Shown: piece by piece, positions 36,341-46,523 of the stretch | Numbering within the stretch: the first letter of the stretch is position 1 | Layout of the letters: every line of letters begins with the position of its first letter | NCBI GenBank assembly: GCA_019828595.1 | Contig: JAHQRK010000005.1 | Location: 248,001 to 312,000 of the forward strand | Length of the DNA stretch: 64,000 bases | Direction of reading: 5' to 3' | Source of the DNA: Aphanomyces cochlioides | Lineage: Eukaryota; Oomycota; Saprolegniomycetes; Saprolegniales; Verrucalvaceae | Notes under the pieces: generated by a model | Databases searched by the model: none | Told to the model about the DNA's origin: nothing | What the model saw: the letters and a program-made list of their open reading frames with translations, nothing else | Translations under genes and position numbers: made by a program

Positions 36341-37539
36341 AATACTCAAAATTCTTTTCATGATTTAATTATTTGTAGTACTACGTTTTGTATGAAATAA
36401 AATAAAGTTTGAGCGGAATGCGAATGGAATGCAATCCACAGAAGGATTTTTCTGCGGGAAAATAAGCCAATCACATTTCGAGAAAATCCTAAAAATAGCA
36501 TCAAGAGAACCAGGGAGCAAAACACAGTCTGACCTTGACTGACGTTTGACGAGTCGTAGATAAGATGCAATATGATGAAGAATCTATTGCTAAGAAGTGC
36601 AGCACAACAAGCTAAGATAGTGAGAAGCGTTGAGCAGTTGAGGTGTTGTATTCCCTTTCCTTTCTGGCCACGCAACGCGATGTTTCATTTCAACTTATGG
36701 CTGGAATCTACTAGCGTGGTTTTATTACTCATCGTTATATTAGAGATATAACACCCTTAGAACAAACACTAAACTCTAAGGTAGTCTCAAGTATGCTGAT
36801 GATTGCCTGCCTTTTGAAGTCAATAAAGGCATTTTCGATTGCCATTTGAGACTTGCACGTAAGAGTCGCTGTCTCATGACTTGTGTTTTTGGCCAATTAA
36901 ACACCGCACAACTTTTAATAACTATTGATTGGCAGAAATATACATAGTAGGATTATTTTTCTGTGAATTCCGAAGACAAGTCAATAAATTTCTCGAATAA
37001 AAATGCGTTTTTGGCGATTTTTGCGAAATTGGGCCTTTGGACAGTGCTCTCTATCATACCTCGCAATAAGTCATCCATTTTCCCTATAGATATGGTAGAA
37101 TATGATCACTTTTCGGACAATATCTGAGAATGAATCCTCGGACATACTTGACGTTTGTATTGGACTTAACGGAAACTTATTTTGTCCGAACACTCGGACA
37201 ATATGCAATATGCTCGGACATACCTGTGGTTTGTAATGGCACAAGGTGGGTATATTCGTGTTGGGCCCGAGCGCCCGGGAGGCCGTCTGCGCAAGCGCGG
37301 CCGGACGAGAGCGCGGATCTAAGCCTCTCGTGTTAACCAAATGATCTTTATTTTATTCTCGTCGGGAAAAGCGGTAGGTAGGCCTTTAGGCCGTGCCGCT
37401 CCCTGGCGAGGCCTATGGAGAATGAATCACACTTTATCTGAAAATAGTACCCTATCCGTTTAAATGCTCTAAGTACGTTTCCGAAGCGTGTCGCATGTCC
37501 AAGTCGTGATGGTATGGGAGAGTATCGAAAACTGGGGAC
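36341..37539. other. No gene recognised; GC-rich island at 37255-37430
   Basis: AT-rich except for about 37255-37430, which is sharply GC-rich (TTGGGCCCGAGCGCCCGGG, GCGCAAGCGCGGCCGG, then GGCCTTTAGGCCGTGCCGC). A minus-strand frame there starts MVNTRGLDPRS, a start seen in some LTR-element gag proteins, but it decays at once. A solo LTR or gag remnant is possible but not established. Confidence 0.35.
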
Positions 37540-38720
37540 GGTGACCTGTGAGAAATAATTATATGCGCAGGGACTTTTTAAATTTTTAAAGTACCCAAAC
37601 TACATTTAAAATGGATTTTAAACTATGTGCTATTTATAGCCATACAAAACACACGAAATGGCGCGTATCTGGCATCGAAATTCAAATTTCTCATGCCACG
37701 GGAACCTGAACTGACGCAACTGGAGATAGGCAAGATCCTAGCATGAAAAGAGGAGAATCTATCCATGCGGGAGATTGCTAGCTCTGACTCGACCATACGA
37801 GCCTTTTTGAAGTCGCCCGACACCTACAAGACCAAGAAAAGGAGCGGAAGGAAGACAAGACTCCTCAAGAGGGACATTCGTCGCATTTTCCGGAATGCTA
37901 TAGTCCACAACTACTCGGCCGAGAAGAGCGCGAAGACTCTCTCAAGAAAGATCTCTGGACGTACTGTGCTCAACATCTTGAAGTCGTCCAAATTCGTCAA
38001 GAATGCCAAGAAAAAGCCTGCTCCGGCTTTGACCAAGCAGCACAAAATCAGGCGCAAGAAATTTGCCGCAAAGTTCTTGGCCAAAGTCAAGTTGTGGGAT
38101 AACGTCATCTTCTCTGATGAGAAAAAGTTCAATCTTGACGGTCCTGATGGATTTCGTTGCTACTGGCGAGACCTACGACGCGAAGAAGAAACCTTCTCAA
38201 AGCGCGTTTGCGGCGGCAGGAGTGTCATGGTGTTGGCTGCGGTCAATCGCCATGGAAAGTCCTCCTTGGTGTTTTTGGAAGACAAGCAAGACTCAAGGAA
38301 GTACTGCGACACGCTTCAAGAGCATCTGATGCCGTTCATTGATGAAGTCAAGCGCCAAAATGGAGGACAAGATGTTGTTTTCCAACAAGACAACGCATCA
38401 ATTCATGTGTCAAAGTTCACTGGTGAGTTTATTGATGAATCAGGGCTATTGCTGCTAGATTGGCCAAGCAAGAGCCCTGATTTGAACATCATCGAGAACG
38501 TTTGGGGCCATTTGGTACGTCTTGTTTACTCAAATGGACGCCAGTTCGACAATGTGTCTGATTTGAAGCGACAAATTGCGTTATCATGGTCTCAGATTAC
38601 TGTTGACTATTTGGCTAAGCTCGTGGAAAGTATGCCAACTCGTTTGGCTAACGTCTTGTTGAAAAACGGTTGTGCAATTGACTATTAGTCTAGTGCGCGT
38701 ATAAATACTTCGGGCAATGA
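37540..38720 (+). mobile_element. Tc1-like element
   Basis: The transposase frame 37693-38688 is followed by TGCGCGTATAAATACTTCG (about 38,694-38,712). A diverged inverse version, AGAAATAATTATATGCGCA, lies at 37,551-37,569. The same end word recurs at 42,374-42,392 and, inverted, at 19,115, each near a TA. Ends are approximate because the outermost bases have drifted. Confidence 0.65.
37693..38688 (+). pseudogene. Tc1-like transposase (DD34E), one early stop
   Basis: From ATG 37693 the frame reads MPREPELTQLEIGKILA, then TGA at 37744-37746, then runs open from KEENLSMREIA to the stop at 38688 (307 residues after the Met at 37765). The N-terminus is a helix-turn-helix (MREIASSDSTIRAFLK) with basic KKRSGRKTRLLKRD. 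Catalytic residues: Asp in IFSDEKKF, Asp in FQQDNASIHVS, and Glu in SPDLNIIENVWG. The last two are separated by 34 residues, the Tc1 spacing. The single nonsense codon in the DNA-binding region is the only lesion I see; a shorter product from 37765 would lack part of the first HTH. Confidence 0.88.
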
Positions 38721-38829
38721 AATTTGAATTTTTCATGCTTGAATAGTTAGCTAGATTTAGTCAGGTTGTTTGATGTTGATATCAATGAATCGTTCAATCA
38801 ATAATTGATGGAAAACGATCTTCATGAAT

Positions 38830-38975
38830 AAATTATTGTCTTCGTGTATTGTCGTTTGGGTCCAAAACTGGAATTTTGATATGTTTTGAAAATGTTTCAA
38901 TTAATTGACGCATACACTATTTAAAGTTTAGGCAAACATTTTTTAAAAATTGACCTCAACCGTGACCATTAAATA
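38830..38975 (-). repeat. Repeat family X, left part of interrupted copy
   Basis: The reverse complement of 4708-4840 (GACGCATACACTATTTAAA, TTGACCTCAACCGTGACC). It ends at the TA 38974-38975, where the 3.2-kb element begins; the remaining part resumes at 42203. Confidence 0.8.
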
Positions 38976-39192
38976 CACCATTTGCCGGTTTAGTTCGTTT
39001 AACTTGCGATATATTTACACATATTTGGGGGTTTGCGAAACTCAACGAAACCCTTGCAATTCGATATTTAGTTCTGCAGTCATTGTGTGATTTTGCAAAT
39101 CGTTGCTGATCAAGCGTGCAAGCAGGAAGAGAACGCATTGCGTATGAGTTGATCAATCGAGGTCATTCAAGGTATTTATCAACTACACTAAG

Positions 39193-41390
39193 CTAATGTT
39201 TAAGAAGATCATATAGAGTTGAGTAGCTCATTTCATCGAAACGCCGATTACATAGGCGTTTGGGGTCCAGCTTCAGGGACAGTGAATCAACCAGTCGCTG
39301 AAAACATTGCGAGTACAAAGCCATCAGATCTGGCAGCTCCATGCGTGCAACAGCAGCGGATGAAAGGTCAGTATTCTTCATGAGCTCCGAAATCACACGA
39401 GACAACTTAGAGAAATTGACACGATCCTTGCAATGAGGGAAGTCTTTGGTTCGCAAAAGTCGCAATGGTCCAATTTGTTTTGATGGAATTCCGATCCACC
39501 ATGACCGCCATGAATCACAGATCCTTCCTGTCGGGCATACTACATTTTGGCAATGCAATTGGCGAGAGTTAGACCACCATGTAGTCGTAGACACATCAGA
39601 ATTGACGCCTGTAGGGTTAGAAACGGTTCCGCGGTGACTCAATTCATTCACAACGGACGAGCATATGGACTTGACAAGCTCGTCGAGCGCATCTTTAGAT
39701 ATTGGCAGACTTGGAGGTAAAGATACATGTTGCAAGACACTTCTTGTAACATCACTGGGTAGATTTTTCAGCTGCGAGGATATGTTTTCATACCCTTTCT
39801 CTATCATATCCATTCTGTGAAGCATTGATATATGTGGTGGAATGCCTGATGCTGCCAAACCAGTGGTCAAATTTTTCATCGTGCCAAGATGAACTGACTT
39901 TGACAAGCGACTCACAAGCTGAGTCGACCAAAGATTTGAGAACCAAAGAGGATGTCTTTCATCCAAATTGAGTTGCAGCCATTTTGCATGATAAACAATT
40001 GACGCTAAAAGAAACGGGGCTGCAGATCGGAAAGAGCTTGGATACCAAGTGGAATAGCCAGGCAAAATACGAGTCCATTCGGCTTCATCAATAGTCATAC
40101 CATCAAAATGGGGTGGTAGCACCGCAAATCTAGATGAGTTGATTTCTAAACCTAGGAGGAGAGATAACGCTTCTCATGAGTTATAACTAGTACCAGCTGC
40201 TGTACGGCCAACGTATTGGTCACCACCAGCGCCCGAGAAGATGTATCGACCTTGAACTGGTCCAAGAGTCCATCCTGCCCGCAAATAAACAGAGACTGGA
40301 GTTGGTCCACCTGGTGTATTGGATATTTCTGACGCAACCCCTTTGCGAAACGAATGCGTGCCTACATCTTTGACTGAAATGCCTAGACTGAGAAGCTCTG
40401 CCTCGCATGAACCACAGATTTTTGTCAACCATGCACCAAATCTCTCTTTGGCATTCGGACCAAAGACCATCCTCGACCTCTTCTCACAGGGGGGCGCCTT
40501 TCGAGAACACAAGCACTGCTAGACTAGATATGGCTAAGTAAAGTATCGTATTTATTCCTTTACCTCAATATCGGGCAAATTTCGGGGTTATCGGGATTTG
40601 CAAATACATGACGTGGGCTGCAGTTCTCGCCCATTTGATCGTTCTTCATTCTTCCATACTTAATGACCGGTGCATCGCCTAGAAGATATGAATAGATGTA
40701 CTAGTATAGCCTAAGCTACCTTGCCAAGAGATGTGATCATACAAGATTGCTCCAACAGTAACTGAGCGTGCAATTAAGTTCCAGGACAGAAGTAAAAACA
40801 AATGAACGATTCTCGTGCATTTTCTATCCGACTCTGAAATCAGAGCCTTCCTTGCAAGAAAGCGATAACCTAAGAACGTCAGCCATGTCTCTAGAAAATC
40901 GACGAACCATCCATGAAAACGGGATCCTTCCCTTCTCCAACTGGTCTTCTTTCATTTTAGCCACTTTTCGCTTGTAGCCACATGTGAAGTCTAAACACTA
41001 CTTTTAGCCCTGATACAGTATCATAGATTGTGCACCTGAGAGCAAAGTAGAGAGGTCTTCTGGTATTTTGACCTTTGCCTCGCGATGCAAATGGACGATC
41101 GCGCTTCTGCATCCGTCAATTGTCGATGCTGATTTGTGCTGCGTTGTTTTGCTGCGTCGATTTCCATTTGTCGCCTCATGGGCAAGGAATCCTTTGTAAA
41201 CAAGAGGATCTAATGGGAGCACAATCGATCCGTCACGCACAAGATGTGGGTGCTCTTGAGAGAGCCAACTCACTAGGCGACGAATTACTACTGAATATTG
41301 ATATCGTGTCGACGAAGCGACTCTCATGCGCAGGACATGGTCGCCAAAGCCTGCTTCATCGGCCGCGTTCGAGTGACTTTCACAACTCAT
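39193..41390 (-). pseudogene. Crypton tyrosine recombinase with C-terminal GCR1-like region
   Basis: On the minus strand, in order: MSCESHSNAADEA start (41390); a core-binding domain (YQYSVVIRRLVSWL, VYKGFLAHEA, STIDGCRSAIVHLHREA); CGYKRKVAKMKEDQ (about 40,970); ARSVTVGAILYDHISW (about 40,740), which supplies the first catalytic Arg; HVFANPDNPEICPIL (about 40,600); the HxxR box in VGTHSFRKGVASEI; and LRAGWTLGPVQGRYIF with Trp and the Tyr nucleophile (about 40,250). A long tail follows (AVLPPHFDGM to the stop at 39193) with WWIGIPSKQIGPLRLL, like the GCR1_C-type DNA-binding region fused to many oomycete Cryptons. At least four stops or frame changes (41,004; 40,780; near 40,530; 40,170) disable it, although all catalytic residues survive. 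Confidence 0.8.
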
Positions 41391-41589
41391 GGTAATGTGC
41401 CCTGGAATCCACAGTTGTTTGAGTACGGATAATAAAGTTTCGTTTCTTTTCGTGAAAACCAATCAAAGTCTGCATTTAACATCTCTCATACAAATTTTCA
41501 TATGCATCAATGTTGATCAATGTCATCCCACGAATTTCGTGAAGTGGCTTCTTCAATGCATATCCGGCATGAAACATTTCGTTAAATAC

Positions 41590-42163
41590 AACTATTTCGT
41601 ATCATTTGCAATATATTTCGTATCAGTGCAATATATTTCGTATGACTTGCATTTAATTTCGTGGCCAGCAACGAAAATCGATTTATATTTCGCATGACTT
41701 GCATTATATTTCATACCTCTTGCATTTAATTTCATATTTTTTTGCTTATGTTTCGTATCACGTGCATTTTAATTCGTAGTAATGCAAAATATATTCAACG
41801 TCCTATGTGTTGCAGTGTTGGCTTGAGCTATGAATTTGCGACGGGCAAGCGCATATGAACTCTGCCGAGCTTGATTGATGCTCGCATTGACTTATATGGT
41901 GATTGAAGCGTCCCATCAATTTCTTATGAGGTCCATAACAATTTTTTGTTAAATTTTCTATGTACTTTTTCTCTTTTCTGCGAATTTAAATGCACGTGAT
42001 ACGAAATATAAGCAAAAAAATATGAAATTAAATGCAAGAGGTATGAAATATAATGCAAGTAATGCGAAATATAAATCGATTTTCGTCGCCGACCACGAAA
42101 TTAAATGCAAGTCATACGAAATATATTGCACTGATACGAAATATATTGCAAACGATACGATCT
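41590..42163. repeat. Long inverted repeat, arms of about 180 bp
   Basis: 41,597-41,779 and 41,982-42,160 are inverse copies around a loop of about 200 bp. Each arm is itself periodic: TTTCGTAT...TGCAATATA or TGCATTTAA words recur about every 20-30 bp. Non-coding. Confidence 0.85.
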
Positions 42164-42202
42164 ATATATCGCAAGTTAAACGAACTAAACCGGCACATGG
42201 TG

Positions 42203-42345
42203 TAGTGTAATTTCAAACGTTTTAAATGTTTGAAAACATGTTCGAAACATTCAATTTCTTTTCACTTGAAATTTGTATGTGTCAATTGTTGCGTCAATTT
42301 GCTTGCGTCAAAATTTATTCCGCACGACTCCAGGTTTTTATTAAA
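42203..42345 (-). repeat. Repeat family X, right part of interrupted copy
   Basis: Nearly identical to the reverse complement of 4571-4709 (TAATTTCAAACGTTTTAAAT, GCACGACTCCAGG). It continues the copy that stops at 38975. Confidence 0.85.
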
Positions 42346-43016
42346 ACCACAATATATACAGTGAATATCATTCTGCGCGTATAAATACTTCGAGGACTGT
42401 ATTCCAAGCTGCTTAATCTTTTCGATGACTCACGGCATCCAACGATGCACTGCACTTCAGTTGGACTTGGGACGCTCAAGGAGCGTGGGAAGATCGTCTT
42501 TGTCGTGGACTAGATCGGAGTCCAAGGATGACTCAGTGGTGAAATAGACACAAGAGTTGTGCATGCGTCCAAGGAATCTCATCGAGTGTCTGGCGCATCA
42601 CGCCTGTCGTTTATCGAGCTCGACAGCTATTACGCTATACAGCCTGTAGGCTACAGGGCGTTAGCGCCGCAGTTGCACTGTACGCACGCGCAATCTGGCA
42701 CGATGGCCCAACTGGTCGACCGCCTATTGAGTACTTGATGACAGATTGCGCCATCTCAATGTAGAGGAAAAAAGGTCATGAGCTCGATGACGCTTCTAGA
42801 CTTGTCTTTCGATCGGGTCAACGACTGCCTCCATGCCTGGCGCGATGGAAAAGATAGAAACAGGACGGGTGCATCCACGTCAGTGTGGGATGGCTCTCGC
42901 CTCGGGAAGAACATTAGCGATCATTGTCGTCCAACTTGCACTACAAGTGCGAATTTGATACGTAGATAGAGAGCGGGAAAGGACTTGGGTGCCTGAAACC
43001 AGCGTCATCAAAACAA
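42346..43016. other. Tc1-type end and unassigned DNA
   Basis: TGCGCGTATAAATACTTCG at 42,374-42,392 is the same end word as after the Tc1 transposase at 38,694, followed by a TA after AGGACTG. This is an orphan element end. The remainder, moderately GC-rich, has only short frames (for example 42,778-42,969), none recognised. Confidence 0.45.
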
Positions 43017-43657
43017 CTACTATGGTCCGAAATATTTGCCACACTGTTTTATCTTGATTTGAGTATGTCCGGATATGAGGATATATGGATTTTTGTATAA
43101 AACCTCAAAACATTATATAACATTTCACAGGATGTCCAATATTTTTATTCAAACAGCACCGATGTCCAGACGACACAGGTCTCTCTGTGTTCATCTTGAA
43201 CAGAAATAGCGAAGTCTAACGTCAGTATAATGTCAGTTATGTTATAGCGCATGTCAGGTGTGGCTATTGGCGGCTCTCATCGTGAGAGCGCTATGTTTGA
43301 CAGTCATCTCTAGGTTTGATAGGTTCCAGCCTTCTGACGACCTGCAACCGGGCTATACACCAAGAACCAGCAGTGTTGCTATGTTAACACCATCTATCTT
43401 TGATGCTGAATCTAGATATGTGATTAAATTGGGCTCAATTCCTACAGTGAACCCACAGCGAAAAAAATGTGATCTTTCCGCCTGGTCGGTCAACTTTAAC
43501 ACACCATTTCTCGCCAATTGTAGTTTCCACAAATTAACCAATCAAAGAGGAGATCCTAAGCTGTCTACTGAGCCAATCAGCGTTGAATATTTCGATTATT
43601 TTTGAAAAAAAATTCTGCAGAGAATGTAACTGTAGCAATTATTTCGGACCAGAGTAG
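43017..43657. repeat. Stowaway-like MITE, 641 bp, with mariner B-type ends
   Basis: The ends CTACTATGGTCCGAAATA (43017) and inverse CTACTCTGGTCCGAAATAA (ending 43657) continue into AATTGCTACAG-type sequence as in mariner element B. TA follows on the right (43658-43659); the left TA is mutated to AA. No transposase remains inside. Confidence 0.75.
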
Positions 43658-43659
43658 TA

Positions 43660-44990
43660 AGCATCAAAGGAAAGGAGCTCAGGGATACGACAGGCGTTGC
43701 ATTTCCAGCCATATCGAGACGAAAAGTCAGTTGAAAGGCGGCGAGGACGAAATAGATGTCTGTCGTCGAGAGATTGACCAGCGCAGCGCGGTGGAGAGTG
43801 TCTAGCGCAAGCGGCTTGGACAGCACTGGAGAGCTCGTTGCGAGAATGCGACCACCAGACTTCCATTGACAAGTGGCCGACCATTTGGGTTCAACTTGGG
43901 TGCATTTCAGCCTGTATGGATGATTGACATCCGTGCTGAACGCTACTGGGTGAGTCTTTCGCAACCATCCCCAGGCGGGAGAGTTCCCGACTGCAATTAT
44001 AGCAAACGCAGCTCCGCTTTGGTATGCTCTGAAGTGGCATTTAGATAGACGTGGTTCGAACTCTAGCATGTACGCAGTCAGGTGCACCGAGAGCGACCAC
44101 TTTGACGTGCATGGGACATCAACTGACTCATGCAGTCGTATGCAAAATACTGTACTTTGTCACGCCAGTCAGTGTGGCAGGAGCACCTTCTCGATGGGAA
44201 ATGCACTGGAGCCTCTGCGATGATGGACAACGCTGATGAATCAACCAAGTTGCAGTTCCCCAGCAGTGTAACCCACTTCGATCGGCGAAAGGGAGAGTCA
44301 ATATGCAAGCGATAACTTGATAACCTTGGCACCGTTGTCAACGTTTCGTCGCAACATGGCAGTCGACAGAGAAATGAAACCCACGTCGACATTGTTTTGA
44401 TCAACAATGAATATGGCTGCATCTTTCCAGTCTCGCATAGTTGCCGATGAGGACGCCTCTCCGTGGCGTGGACGAGTGCAAGACGCCGTCAGGTCTACAA
44501 GCTTCCCGAGATGTGTCCGAGAGGCCACGTCTCGTCGGAGAAACAGCTCTTTGTATCACAGACAGACTGGATCACACCTGAGTAAGATCCCATTGCCATC
44601 ATATTTCTCGACAATGTCAAGGAAACTGGTCCTCCATCTGGCAAAGTCTGCGCGACAAAGGCAGACAGACGCGTCCTAACTAGCTTAAACGAGTCAGTCC
44701 ATCGATAGTGAATCCTTTCCCCTTGTCTTGACTCGACGGCTCCTCTAGACGCGTTGGAAAATCGATGCGAGACGATCCCTCAACACTGCAGGCGCCGGTC
44801 GACTCGACAGGCGTGGGAGGTGGATGTCTCATGAGTAGGACAGGCCCAAGAGATGCCAATTATGCAGTATTGGGTGGCAAGTCTATACGTGCGTACTGAC
44901 GGCCGGTGTACCTTGCAAGGCCCAACCGAGTGAGTTCGAGCCATCACCAAACGATCACACTCATCTAGAGCTTGACGTTCATATTGGAAA
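43660..44990 (-). pseudogene. Unrecognised minus-strand gene or gene remains
   Basis: GC-richer than its surroundings, with several adjoining minus-strand frames: an open stretch about 44,785-44,510 (containing GERIHYRWTDSFKLVRTR and DGGPVSLTLSRNMMAMG) that ends near GTAGAC, then AIFIVDQNNVDVGFISLS, GNCNLVDSSALSII and, to 43,596, WSATCQWKSGG with LALDTLHRAALVNL. These look like exons with short introns, but I cannot assemble one clean model or name the family. It could be a host gene in decay or a poorly predicted intact gene. Codon-like composition is the main support. Confidence 0.3.
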
Positions 44991-45016
44991 AGACTCTCTA
45001 GCACGCCATTCGAGTC

Positions 45017-46264
45017 ATGGGCAAGCGTGTGGACGCGATTTCACCACAGAATTTGCCATTGCCGTCCGGAAAACGAACAGTCAAGCCGCCGAATCTGACC
45101 AAGGAAGAAGAAGAGGTGTGGAAACGAGAAGACGCATGCTATCGAAAGCAAAAGCAACGTGCACGTGAAAAAGCAGAGAGAGAATACATGCAAGCGACAG
45201 TCTCCAAGTTGGAAAAACACGTCCAGGACCTCAAGCGACGACAGCTTATTCCAAAAGTGCTACTGGACTCCTTGCCGTTTGAAATCAAAGCGGCCGTGCT
45301 GGAGAATCGAAAGCTTGTGCTGAAAGGAAGAAACTTAAAGAAACGCGTGGAAGAGCTTCATGAAGTGATCTCCATGCTATCGACGTGGGTGAACTCTCTC
45401 AAAGCCCATACGGTGAGCTGTCGTCGGCATCGTCGACGTATCTAACCTTTATGACTAGCTTCATCCTGGCATGGTCGAGACCACATTGCTTGGACACCCT
45501 GAGTGCAGGAAGTTCAGCCATACTTGGCTCTGTCAAAGGGCGTTGAATATGGCCTTGTCAGCGAGCCCGTACCCAGGATTTGTTGGCAAAGTTGAGGACA
45601 ATATGATCTCATGGCCCCATCTTGGAGAAGACAACTTTGGCACGAGCCTCGAGGCGATTCAACTTCATTCCCAATACAGCGTCATGGGCGATTACAAAGA
45701 TGTCGCGGCGGTACTTTGGGAGACGTACATTACTTCGAGCCCCCAGCACACTATCAAGGTATGCCTTTGTCGTACTGATAACGTGAAGCACCTCCGCAGG
45801 TCATTGACTCGATTCACGACGATCTCGTGTACATTTGTGTCGAGTACGGGCCGCTCAAGGCCAAAGTTCTCCATGTGGGTGCCAAATTTCACCTGGAACA
45901 TCGAATGGTTGTCACCTTGACCACGATTGCGTTCGATGAACGCTTTCCCATGGGGATCGGTGAATCGAGACTCCATGGCTTTGGCTGGTACGTGCAATCT
46001 GTAGAGTGTTCTTGACAGCGAGATAGGATGATTTTGGATGAAATGGGCGATGGAGTGACGCTGTGTCGACAATCTTGTTTGCAGTACACACCAGTCAACA
46101 AAGAGAGACCATTGACCTTAGAAGAAATTGGAGATCTCATCCACTATCCGCTAGGAGAGAACGAACCACGCGAAAATGTCATTTATAAATTCCAAGACAT
46201 GGTCGAAAGCTCCTTCATCATGCAGCGAGATCTGCTTATTCGAGCCAGATTTCCAATTTTGTAA
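45017..46264 (+). CDS. bZIP-like/START-like protein, intact
   Basis: Exons 45017-45412, 45459-45758, 45800-45987 and 46027-46264 (396, 300, 188, 238 nt) give 373 residues. The introns are 46, 41 and 39 nt and all start GT and end AG. The N-terminus (about 35-70) is a basic, Lys/Arg-rich segment followed by a coil (YRKQKQRAREKAEREYM, VSKLEKHVQDLKRRQ); a second helix pair lies at 80-125. The START-like region follows METTLLG-type HPECRKFSHTWLCQRAL and includes LVYICVEYGPLKAKVL, MVVTLTTIAFDERFPM and LHGFGWMILDEMGDGVT. This is the best reference copy of the family in the window. It faces its closest paralogue tail to tail, 259 bp away. A role as a DNA-associated, ligand-binding regulator is inferred only from architecture. 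Confidence 0.85.
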
Positions 46265-46523
46265 TGAGCCCCCTATGCCGACGGTAGCCATAATCCGCTC
46301 TAGTCTCGCTCAAGCTTCTAGTTTGCAGCCCTTTGTTAGCTATCTTATCGAATAAGATGTTCATGTTTCCATTGCATTGAGTTTCTGCGTGTTAGCCTCT
46401 CTGCTTTACTCCCTAGCGTCACATTTTTGAGAGGTTTCCATTTACAACGATATCGATAACGTAAAACTTAATGCACACTTGGAGTCTTCCATGCAAAATT
46501 TGAAGCGCATTGCTTCTCGTTGA

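Larger units (their letters stand above)
38976..42202. mobile_element. Composite 3,227-bp insertion with 39-bp inverted repeats and TA duplication
   Basis: The left end CACCATTTGCCGGTTTAG (38976-39014) and the inverse right end (42164-42202) match at 38 of 39 positions. TA flanks both sides (38974-38975 and 42203-42204). The uninterrupted copy of the flanking repeat at 4708-4709 has a single TA, which proves the insertion point. Inside are a Crypton gene (39193-41390) and a fold-back of about 180-bp arms (41590-42163) that joins the right TIR. The simplest reading is a fold-back MITE of about 650 bp later split by a Crypton near 39015/41590. A short TATTT is shared at both inner junctions. 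Confidence 0.85.

Noticed and set aside
36358..36675. 105-codon minus-strand frame, hydrophobic
   Set aside because: AT-rich DNA readily gives hydrophobic chance frames; no start context, introns or family resemblance.
37911..38132. Antisense and alternative-frame ORFs over the Tc1 transposase
   Set aside because: They are shadows of the transposase frame, which has the catalytic motifs and correct spacing.
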